7,254 bases of DNA from Verrucomicrobiota bacterium (GTDB taxonomy: Bacteria > Chlamydiota > Chlamydiia > Chlamydiales > Rhabdochlamydiaceae). Shown here piece after piece: positions 1 through 6,189 of this stretch (positions are counted from its first letter, which is position 1; each line of letters starts with the position of its first letter). The stretch spans positions 1 to 7,254 of the forward strand of contig CAJCIW010000167.1 in NCBI GenBank assembly GCA_903970455.1, in the 5' to 3' direction. The position numbers were made by a program, and so were the translations under genes. A model generated the notes under the pieces. The model worked only from the letters and a program-made list of their open reading frames with translations, ran no database searches and was not told the DNA's origin.

Positions 1-26
1 CAATACTAACATAAATAACCCATATT

Positions 27-2207
27 ATGCATCTACGCAAAGGTAAAGCAGAACTTTCTGTGATGGAAGCTGTCGATAATCTCTCCCACATGGCAGAAGT
101 GGATGTGAATACCCCTCAAGAATCTGAAAAGCCCCTCGAGCTGACGGAAGAACAGCTCGCAGACAGAATGCACCTTCTTTCCTGGCATGATCCAGAATAT
201 CACAAGTACAATCAGGATAGAATTCGAGAGACATTTCAGGCGCTCTACAAATATTTAAATGATCTTTACGAAAAGGACAAGGGGCAGCTTAGAGATGAAG
301 AAACGCAAAGAGGCATCCAGGCGATGATGCTCCTGGCAGGGGAGGCGGCCCAAAAGATCGACAATTTCACCGACATCTTCAAGCAAGAGGGGGAAAGCGT
401 CACCGCGCTCAAGGAATATAAAGAGCTGCAGCAATTTTATCTCACCAAAGTCGTCCAACGGTTCCAAAAGAGCGTCGAATCGGAAGAAAAGTGGCAAGAA
501 GAGTGGGGAGCTGGCGTCGGGGAAGAGAAGATCGGCGTGCAAAAGGGGGGGCTCAAAAATTTGGAGTCGGTCCGCCAGGATAAAGAATATGAACTGTTTT
601 TTTTACGCAATGAATCGGGCCACCCTTTTTTCAACCGATCCCTTTTGCACCATATCCAATTAATTGGACAATTCGATTTCATGCTCCGCGATATGACGCG
701 CGAAAATCCTTTTTTACGCATCCCGACGATCCTCGACAGGGATGCCCACTCCTCTGCAAAAGAAGTCCTCCAGCTCGTTTCACCCTACATTGGCGAGTAT
801 TTCAAAGAGGCATTGAAATTCAAAAAGATTTCCTTCGTTGTCGAGATCAATAAGGCTTTGATGGCTTTAATGCTTGCCGGTAATCCCCGCAACCTCATGC
901 AGACGGCAGCAGGGAAATGTTGTTTAAATTATTATACTGACTTCCATAGTTATTTGCGCAGCGCCCTTCAATCGAAAGAATACTTGCGTTTTATTGCCAA
1001 TCCTCCCGACCTTTCAGAGCATTTTCTCCATACTCTGGTCAATTTGACCCACATGCTTTCCGCCTCTTTCTTCTTGAGAGGGATCTCCAAAAAAGACATG
1101 ACCGCCTTCATCCATATGCTTATCGAAAAGGGGGGAAAGGAAACCATCGAACAAAAACCCACAGGATCACCCTTGTCTTTCTGGAACACTCTTTTGGACC
1201 AGGACAACGATATTCGCCGTACATTGAAGCAATACCCGAATGGACCGCTGATGACGACGCTTCGGCTTTTCAGCAAAGAGAGGCAGCTGACAGGCTTTGA
1301 CCCTCTTTCCCAGGAAGATTTTCCCGGTTTGCTGTACACGATTACAGGCGATGATTTGCATATCAGCTGCATTAAGCTGCCATCGCCCACTTTCCAGCAG
1401 GCGATCGATTCTGCGCACCCTACGGAAGAGTTTCGCGGCTTTCTCCGTTCGATCGGATCGCAGAAACGGAACCAGCGCTATCTGCTCATCAATCTCCAGG
1501 ACCGCACCTCCAGCCATGAACTACCCCGCTGCATGGCCATCGAAGAAGTGCAAAAAATTGAGGAATTTACTGATACGCTGATGGTTGTCACGCTTCCGAA
1601 AAATGCTGATTTTTACCTTCAATCGGGCGATTATCTCGACCTTAACGATGCCAACGAGTTCAAGCGACAGTTAAAAGAGCAGATCGCCAGCGCTGAGCAG
1701 TGTGGTTTTTACCTCCCTCCTGGGATCGACAAAAAGGGGATTCTGAAATTCACGGATGAGGCGTTAGACACCATCCATCACCTCTTTTTCGGTGACAAAG
1801 GTAACCTGGTCCATAAAAATCGCCTCGATTTCATCGAGATTTTCTATCTGCTCTTCATATTGAAGCTGATCGAAGATTTTAAACCGGATATCTTAAGCTT
1901 CACTTGTAAAGATGGGATCGATACCGGCGCCGCAGCTAGCACCACATTTTTTGCTTTCCTCAGGATGATGAACTCCCCCTCCAAATGGTCGATAGATGAG
2001 AAAGACTTCGTGTTGTGGATGCTCTATTCCCCAGCCCTTTCTGTACGGGAGCGCGCCATCGATAACCAGCGCGTAAACCGGATGGTCAGTGCGCTATCCG
2101 TCATCAATGCCGAGCTTGAAGCTCATTATCAAGAGACTGTAAACGCATGCCGCAAGCTCTATAAGCTTGCTTTCTTCAAAGGCCTCACCTTCCAAGAGGC
2201 TGAGTAA
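27..2207 (+). CDS. Large uncharacterised protein with a degenerate phosphatase-like P-loop near the C-terminus
   Basis: This 726-residue protein is not one I can assign to a named family. It has no signal peptide and no clear membrane segment, so it is cytosolic or exported by a signal-independent route. Residues about 40-160 are charged and look helical. Residues 500-726 resemble a cysteine-phosphatase fold: a hydrophobic helix (about 601-618), a short strand DILSFT (621-626), then CKDGIDTG (627-634). SopB/IpgD- and INPP4-type phosphoinositide phosphatases carry CKSGKDRT or a similar loop here, with the catalytic Cys followed six residues later by an essential Arg. Here that position is Thr633. 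If the homology is right, the protein would bind but not hydrolyse phosphate esters; this is inference. The start is uncertain: the ATG at 27 has no Shine-Dalgarno sequence, and ATGs at 63 and 90 are alternatives. The coding region itself is secure. Codon use and GC are like the mla genes. A role as a secreted effector is possible but unproven. Confidence 0.85.
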   Translation: MHLRKGKAELSVMEAVDNLSHMAEVDVNTPQESEKPLELTEEQLADRMHLLSWHDPEYHKYNQDRIRETFQALYKYLNDLYEKDKGQLRDEETQRGIQAMMLLAGEAAQKIDNFTDIFKQEGESVTALKEYKELQQFYLTKVVQRFQKSVESEEKWQEEWGAGVGEEKIGVQKGGLKNLESVRQDKEYELFFLRNESGHPFFNRSLLHHIQLIGQFDFMLRDMTRENPFLRIPTILDRDAHSSAKEVLQLVSPYIGEYFKEALKFKKISFVVEINKALMALMLAGNPRNLMQTAAGKCCLNYYTDFHSYLRSALQSKEYLRFIANPPDLSEHFLHTLVNLTHMLSASFFLRGISKKDMTAFIHMLIEKGGKETIEQKPTGSPLSFWNTLLDQDNDIRRTLKQYPNGPLMTTLRLFSKERQLTGFDPLSQEDFPGLLYTITGDDLHISCIKLPSPTFQQAIDSAHPTEEFRGFLRSIGSQKRNQRYLLINLQDRTSSHELPRCMAIEEVQKIEEFTDTLMVVTLPKNADFYLQSGDYLDLNDANEFKRQLKEQIASAEQCGFYLPPGIDKKGILKFTDEALDTIHHLFFGDKGNLVHKNRLDFIEIFYLLFILKLIEDFKPDILSFTCKDGIDTGAAASTTFFAFLRMMNSPSKWSIDEKDFVLWMLYSPALSVRERAIDNQRVNRMVSALSVINAELEAHYQETVNACRKLYKLAFFKGLTFQEAE

Positions 2208-2282
2208 TTTATACCGCACTCCGTCGGTCTGCAAAAATGACCCTTCTCGCTTGCGACCACTTCACTGCGTCCAATGGACTTT

Positions 2283-2361
2283 ATACCAATCGCAGTAAAT
2301 AACTTCCTATTTGAGCTGCGTGAAAGCGCCGAAATATGAAGTTATTTGCTGCGATTGGTAT
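2283..2361. repeat. 24-bp near-perfect inverted repeat with 31-base loop, possible MITE-like element
   Basis: The arms 2283-2306 and 2338-2361 are reverse complements except at one position (T2296 opposite G2348), which would still pair as U-G in a plus-strand transcript. The loop is 2307-2337. If the element is taken as 2284-2360, it is flanked on both sides by TTA (2281-2283 and 2361-2363), as expected of a 3-bp target duplication. The outermost sequence of each arm is TACCAATCGCAG or its complement. No T-run follows, so it is not a textbook intrinsic terminator, though the hairpin could still protect or end the upstream mRNA. Whether it recurs elsewhere in the genome cannot be seen here. 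Confidence 0.75.
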
Positions 2362-2528
2362 TAGTTCTGAACGTTCCGCTTCGATTTTCTTTGCCTCAGA
2401 GTCCAAATTCACAAAGTTTTCCTCCTCTCGATATACCTCTTTTCGCTGAATTTAAATTAATTTTATTATTATATAAATCCAGTGCTCCATCTCTCCCTGA
2501 TGATGTCCTGAGGTAATTATTTTTTTTA

Positions 2529-2586
2529 TTAGGAATATAACGTCGAATTAGTTATAATATCTATAACATAATTTTAAAATAATGTT
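2529..2586 (+). promoter_or_regulatory. Candidate promoter with overlapping dyads upstream of the CBM20-like gene
   Basis: A perfect -10 hexamer TATAAT lies at 2553-2558; the best -35 match, TTAGGA at 2529-2534 with an 18-base spacer, is weak. The -10 sits inside the dyad GTTATA-N5-TATAAC (2551-2567). A second near-palindrome, AACAT-a-ATTTTAAAAT-a-ATGTT (2565-2586), covers the expected transcription start at about 2565. A regulator binding either dyad would block or bend the promoter. This would give a leader of about 100 bases. AT-rich DNA produces such dyads easily, so the operator idea is tentative. Confidence 0.4.
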
Positions 2587-2655
2587 GTTTTAGAATTAAA
2601 CCGCTTTTTTCATAACTAATGGAGATCAAGTTAATTTTCCATAAAAAATATCATT

Positions 2656-2659
2656 GAGG
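2656..2659 (+). promoter_or_regulatory. Shine-Dalgarno GAGG for the gene at 2665
   Basis: GAGG (in the context TTGAGG) lies five bases before the ATG at 2665. It is the only good ribosome binding site in the area and fixes the start of this gene. Confidence 0.75.
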
Positions 2660-2664
2660 TTTAT

Positions 2665-3630
2665 ATGAGTTTTGTACACTTTCACGGTACTCAGGTTCCA
2701 CAATCTACTAGAATCAAAGAAGACCTGCTTCTTTCAAATGATCACTTAAACACGATCAACCGTTGCTTAAAAACCCATGCCATGGGTGGGGAGAAAGTAG
2801 ATAAGGATTTAACCGCCCTTGACATTGATAGAATTGCCTGTATTTACAATCAAAATGTCAATTACATTAATTATCAATGCAAAAATTTCAAGTTTTTTAA
2901 TAATTACTTCCAAACGTTTGAACAGTATCACAATTCTCATTCTAATCTTAATCTAACTGACGCGCGCGACAACTACGAAGATTTGAAGACGATAGAATAT
3001 GTAAAATTCTTAGATAATTGGGATGAAGTTCGTCAGTTGGCTCAAGCGGGATTTCTTCATCTAAATTTGAAAGGGAAAATTGAAAAAGCGATTCAACGTG
3101 TTGTTGCGCTAGATTTGTATCCTGCAGATGTATTTCCCGCATTAGATATTCCATTAGAGAAGGATTTGATTTATGCATACGATAGTAATTTTGGTTTCAA
3201 TCCTCGACCTGAGCTACGGCGTCTAGACTATAAATCAAAATTAAAAAATCTTATGCACACAAAAGAGCTTCTGCGTGAAAGTTCCTCAACTTCCAGTAAA
3301 TCCTCTTCTGACCAAACAGTTACGACGGAAAGCAGCCAGACTCTTGTCGAAACTTCTAAGACTCCACCTACCACTATTTCTGCTCATATCGAATGTGATG
3401 TTATAAACGGGGTTCTGGGAATCTGCCACGAACCTTCTTGGATCGAGCAGCCTGTTCTTTTTTCCCGAAGCGAAAAAGGTTGGTCAGGCCAAATTCCCGT
3501 GGGCATAGATTTTAAATTCGTGATCGTTGAAAACGCAAAAGTCACTCAATGGGAGATAGGATTAAACCGCTGTCTTACGGCTGAAAATCCTTCTATTTTC
3601 TTGAGTGCCGATCAAGTCAAATTCGGTTAA
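2665..3630 (+). CDS. Putative starch/glycogen-binding protein: unknown N-terminal part, Ser/Thr linker, C-terminal CBM20-like domain
   Basis: The 321-residue protein has three parts. Residues 1-205 match no family I know; they are rich in Asn, Tyr and Phe and have no signal peptide or membrane segment. Residues 206-237 form a low-complexity Ser/Thr-rich linker ([10 protein letters not shown]...TPPTT). Residues 238-321 look like a CBM20 starch-binding domain: PSW at 257-259, GWSG at 272-275, FKFVIV at 283-288 and WEIGLNR at 296-302. In fungal glucoamylase the binding-site-1 residues are two Trp, a Lys, and Glu/Asn next to the second Trp; the likely equivalents here are W259, K284, W296, E297 and N301. 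The domain is a little short (about 84 against 90-100 residues), with its first strands degenerate. No catalytic domain is recognisable. The role is inferred as binding glycogen or starch, perhaps as an effector acting on host or inclusion glycogen. The N-terminal two thirds is strikingly AT-rich compared with neighbours, which suggests transfer or relaxed composition. The stop shares TTAA with the convergent yqgE stop. Confidence 0.8.
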   Translation: MSFVHFHGTQVPQSTRIKEDLLLSNDHLNTINRCLKTHAMGGEKVDKDLTALDIDRIACIYNQNVNYINYQCKNFKFFNNYFQTFEQYHNSHSNLNLTDARDNYEDLKTIEYVKFLDNWDEVRQLAQAGFLHLNLKGKIEKAIQRVVALDLYPADVFPALDIPLEKDLIYAYDSNFGFNPRPELRRLDYKSKLKNLMHTKELLRESSSTSSKSSSDQTVTTESSQTLVETSKTPPTTISAHIECDVINGVLGICHEPSWIEQPVLFSRSEKGWSGQIPVGIDFKFVIVENAKVTQWEIGLNRCLTAENPSIFLSADQVKFG

Positions 3631-4196
3631 TTTAAACTCAAATCTTCCGGTATCATCGAAAGGGTGGCATACTTGCCACCCATTTCTCGAAGGATATTCT
3701 GCCAGATCTTTTCCGGGGGAGTCTCGAAGACGTGCTTTGCGCTTCCCGGATGCAAGAACCAGTTTCCGCTTAAGAATTCCCTTTCCAATTGACCCGCGCC
3801 CCACCCGCAGTAGCCGAAGCAGAGGCGGACTGCGGGCCCGTTCCCATCGCTTACAGCTTCTTGGAGGAACTGCAGGTCTCCCCCCAAATAGACCCCCTCG
3901 CAGAGTTTCAGGGTCTGATCGGGAAGAGTGTCTGAGGAATGCAACAGCATCATTTGGTTGGGCTGGATCGGCCCGCCGGCGCGGATTTGGACATTCGGGT
4001 TGGTGAATTCTTTCGAGTTGATGATCTCCTCGGGGAGTTCCACTTCCAGGTTCTTATTGATGATCAAGCCAAAAGAGCCGGCGGCGCTATGCTCGCAGAC
4101 GACCACGACGCTGCGGAAATAGATTCCCGTATCGAAATCAGGACTAGCGAGGAGAAAGGAGCCTTTCGTCAAGTGTGTATAAGGGATTGATTCCAT
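3627..4196 (-). CDS. yqgE: YqgE/AlgH family protein (UPF0301)
   Basis: This is a clear full-length member of the YqgE/AlgH family (189 residues, usual length about 185-190). Family landmarks are all present: KGSFLLASP (11-19), VVVCEH (31-36), GLIINK (43-48), AGGPI (73-77), LGGDL (104-108) and the signature [14 protein letters not shown] (127-140), with Trp146 after it. The biochemical function of the family is not established; AlgH was named from an effect on alginate regulation in Pseudomonas, and the fold is a compact cytosolic alpha/beta domain. The ATG at 4196 lies 9 bases after the mlaD stop, so it is almost certainly the last gene of the mla operon. Its own ribosome binding site is weak (TAGAAAC), suggesting coupled translation. 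It ends tail-to-tail with the plus-strand gene, overlapping by four bases. Confidence 0.95.
   Translation of the reverse strand: MESIPYTHLTKGSFLLASPDFDTGIYFRSVVVVCEHSAAGSFGLIINKNLEVELPEEIINSKEFTNPNVQIRAGGPIQPNQMMLLHSSDTLPDQTLKLCEGVYLGGDLQFLQEAVSDGNGPAVRLCFGYCGWGAGQLEREFLSGNWFLHPGSAKHVFETPPEKIWQNILREMGGKYATLSMIPEDLSLN
3662..3681. terminator. Stable hairpin possibly ending the convergent transcripts
   Basis: GGGTGGCA (3662-3669) pairs perfectly with TGCCACCC (3674-3681) across a 4-base loop TACT. It lies 31 bases past the stop of the gene at 2665-3630 and inside the last codons of yqgE (minus strand). Only ATTTC follows on the plus strand, so it lacks a proper T-tract. It could stop or stabilise the plus-strand mRNA, but it may equally be a coincidence of Gly-Gly coding sequence. 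Confidence 0.25.
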
Positions 4197-4205
4197 AGTT
4201 TCTAT

Positions 4206-5414
4206 TTAAGGGTCGTTTCGGGCATCCATGAGTTGTTGGTTATAGAGTCTTAAATTGTCTGAAAGTTCTTCAGACATCCGCAGGAGCTCGCGGAAATCTT
4301 TGAGAAATTGGTCGTCGCTCAAAATTTCTTCTTTTTTCGGGCTGCGCTCGGCCCGTTCGATTAAGGTAGAAAGCCGTTCCATCGACACATTGATATCGCT
4401 GACTTCACTTTCGAAATACTTTTTAAATCCTTGAGGAGTGTCCAACGCATTGATCTGGGTGATTTTTTGCAAGCGCTGACGCTGCCAGCTCTTGTTCTGA
4501 TAGAATAAGAGGCCGTAGTTGTTGATGTCGCTCATCAAAGTGTCGATTTTGCTCAGGACAGAGTTTAAATGGAGATAGAAATTCTCGTCTGTGACGAGTT
4601 TTCCCAAGGTTCCTTTCCCATCGGCGATCTCCTCTGTGATCAATTGAATGTTATGCGATGCGCTCTTCAAGTTTTTTATCATACAGCCGGCGTTGACAAA
4701 CACCTCGCCCTGCTTCAATTGGGTAATGGCATCATGCACATCATGTAAAGTGGTCGTGAATTGATTGAGAGCAGTTTTTGCATCACCCAGAATCCCTTCC
4801 TGGTTGATGGTGTGGACGGCGCATTGGATCTCGTCCATTGCTCCGCCAAAAGAGCGCACGGCATCGCCCATGTCTTCCCCATTGTTTTGGATCCAGCAGG
4901 AGAGTTGTTGGAAGGTCTTTTGCATATCCGAGGCGAGATTGCTGATTTCAGTGAAGGCGCGCTCAAGGGGGTCGACCGATTCAGCATAAATCGGTTGCCC
5001 ATCGTAGATTAATCGGGGAACAACCCCTTTAGGCGGGACTTTGGGAATGATCGCAATCGATTTTTCCCCAAGCAATCCTGATGTCTGAATGGTCACCTCA
5101 TCGGTGTCGTAGACTTTAACGCTCGAATCGACTTTGAGCACGAGCTGATAATAATAGATCTCTCCAATCACATCGGCAATCGGTTTTAGACGGGCATTGG
5201 GAATCGGTTCGATAGCGAACACCTCACCCACGGGTTTTCCGGCGAACAAGACCCGTGTTCCGATGTTGATCTGGTTGACGTTGGAGAAACGGACATACAA
5301 TGTCTCTTTCGCATTGCCCACGGTGGGCTTGAGAAATAGGATCAACCAGATAATCACAGCGCAGGCAGCGATGACAAAGACGCCGATTAGCATGTTCTTG
5401 GTCTGTTCACCCAT
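4206..5414 (-). CDS. mlaD: MlaD-like MCE-domain protein, long form
   Basis: This is the membrane-anchored substrate-binding component of an Mla-type phospholipid ABC transporter. From the chosen start the protein has 402 residues. A single N-terminal membrane segment spans about residues 8-28 (MLIGVFVIAACAVI...), followed by the MCE domain at about 36-135 (TLYVRFSNVNQINIGTRVLF, then GKPVGEV, then LLGEKSIAI). The rest is a long helical region with GKGTLGKLVTDENFY, a motif commonly seen after MCE domains. E. coli MlaD is only about 183 residues, so the helical tail is more than 200 residues longer and may form a helical tube or periplasmic bridge, as proposed for other long MCE proteins. I chose the ATG at 5414 rather than the in-frame ATG at 5447 because AAGGAG lies 10 bases upstream of it and the product then begins MGEQTKN directly before the anchor. 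It overlaps the mlaF end by 8 bases. MlaB and MlaC are not in the window. Confidence 0.9.
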   Translation of the reverse strand: MGEQTKNMLIGVFVIAACAVIIWLILFLKPTVGNAKETLYVRFSNVNQINIGTRVLFAGKPVGEVFAIEPIPNARLKPIADVIGEIYYYQLVLKVDSSVKVYDTDEVTIQTSGLLGEKSIAIIPKVPPKGVVPRLIYDGQPIYAESVDPLERAFTEISNLASDMQKTFQQLSCWIQNNGEDMGDAVRSFGGAMDEIQCAVHTINQEGILGDAKTALNQFTTTLHDVHDAITQLKQGEVFVNAGCMIKNLKSASHNIQLITEEIADGKGTLGKLVTDENFYLHLNSVLSKIDTLMSDINNYGLLFYQNKSWQRQRLQKITQINALDTPQGFKKYFESEVSDINVSMERLSTLIERAERSPKKEEILSDDQFLKDFRELLRMSEELSDNLRLYNQQLMDARNDP

Positions 5415-6189
5415 GGTGGTTTTTCTCCTTAAGCTTTCTGGGATCAATAGAAATCGTCGCGTAGAACTTTTTGATTAGGGGATCATCGATCTGGATAAAA
5501 TGAGCCGGATCGGCGATATGGGCGATTTTACCATCCCGGATCAATGCCAATCTATCTCCTACATAGAGTGCTGAAAACATGTCATGCGTCACAACGACGC
5601 TTGTCGCTTTAAGCTCTTCTTTTGTTTTCACGATCAGCTCATTGATCTGCATCCCGATGATCGGGTCTAGCCCTGTCGTAGGTTCGTCATACAGAATGAT
5701 TTTTGGCCGGTAGACGATGAGCCGCGCCAGGGCAGCTCTTTTGCGCATCCCGCCGGATAGCTCCGAAGGCATTTTATTTTGCGTCCCTTGTAGTCCAACG
5801 AGTTCAAGGGCATGGTCGACCCTATCCGAGATCTCTTGTTTCCTCAATTTTTTGCCGGTTTCAGGATCGCCGTGTTGTATCAGATAGAATCCCGTGTTTT
5901 CTTCCACGTCCATCGAATCGAACAAAGCGGCGCCCTGAAAGAGCATCCCCATGTCTTGCACGGCTTTAAATAATTCAGGACCCGATAAATCGGTGATCCG
6001 GATCTCATTGATATCTACCGTCCCTTTATCAGGTTTCATCAGACCAATGATGTGTTTCAGAAGCACGCTTTTGCCAATTCCCGAATGGCCTAGGATAACC
6101 AGCGTTTCTCCTTCTTGTATGTCCAGATTCAGACCTGCGAGCACTTGATTTTTGCCAAAACGTTTCCACAGATCCGTAATTTTTATCAT
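5407..6189 (-). CDS. mlaF: MlaF-like ABC transporter ATPase
   Basis: This is the nucleotide-binding subunit that powers the Mla phospholipid transporter from the cytoplasmic face of the inner membrane. The 260-residue length fits the family. All ABC motifs are intact: Walker A GHSGIGKS (34-41), Q-loop Gln85 in MLFQGAALFDS, signature LSGGM (144-148), Walker B IILYDEP with catalytic Glu169, and H-loop His202 in VVVTHD. The sequence MLFQGAALFDSM and the signature LSGGMRKRAALAR are typical of MlaF/Ttg2A rather than of other importers. The ATG at 6189 overlaps the mlaE stop in an ATGA, with AAGG just upstream, so the two are translationally coupled. The C-terminal end (RKLKEKNHHG) overlaps the mlaD start. 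Confidence 0.95.
   Translation of the reverse strand: MIKITDLWKRFGKNQVLAGLNLDIQEGETLVILGHSGIGKSVLLKHIIGLMKPDKGTVDINEIRITDLSGPELFKAVQDMGMLFQGAALFDSMDVEENTGFYLIQHGDPETGKKLRKQEISDRVDHALELVGLQGTQNKMPSELSGGMRKRAALARLIVYRPKIILYDEPTTGLDPIIGMQINELIVKTKEELKATSVVVTHDMFSALYVGDRLALIRDGKIAHIADPAHFIQIDDPLIKKFYATISIDPRKLKEKNHHG
5425..5430 (-). promoter_or_regulatory. Shine-Dalgarno AAGGAG deciding the mlaD start
   Basis: On the minus strand AAGGAG lies 10 bases before the ATG at 5412-5414, inside the end of mlaF. The alternative upstream ATG (5445-5447) would place this site inside the coding region and add 11 residues, so the shorter form is preferred. Confidence 0.7.

Larger units (their letters stand above)
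2208..2664. other. 457-base spacer: repeat-bearing left part, AT-rich right part
   Basis: This spacer holds no convincing gene. The left part (about 2208-2400) has GC similar to coding DNA and contains the inverted repeat listed separately. On the minus strand it stays open for roughly 45-50 codons (approximately 2334 down to 2208) without a good start, reading ...SIGRSEVVASEKGHF..., which could be a decayed coding fragment or simply chance. The right part (about 2440-2664) is very AT-rich and carries the candidate promoter of the downstream gene. No T-tract terminator for the upstream gene is seen after its stop at 2207. Confidence 0.6.

Noticed and set aside
968..1390. Minus-strand open frame of about 140 codons inside the large plus-strand gene
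   Set aside because: It lies wholly antisense to a long, well-behaved coding region, has no ribosome binding site, and its composition (Ser/Arg/Lys-rich) is typical of a reverse-frame shadow.
3280..3375. Ser/Thr-rich stretch as a frameshift or repeat expansion artefact
   Set aside because: The frame stays open through it into a recognisable domain, and Ser/Thr linkers are usual before CBM20 domains.
3605..4006. Plus-strand open frame of 133 codons opposite yqgE
   Set aside because: YqgE on the minus strand is unmistakable; the opposite translation is Arg/Ser/Pro-rich without any recognisable motif.
4761..5012. Plus-strand frames opposite mlaD
   Set aside because: They are antisense to a clear MCE protein, short and without start signals.
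5415..5447. Upstream ATG extending MlaD by 11 residues
   Set aside because: A strong AAGGAG sits inside this extension and before the ATG at 5414, and the extension lies fully inside the mlaF coding region.
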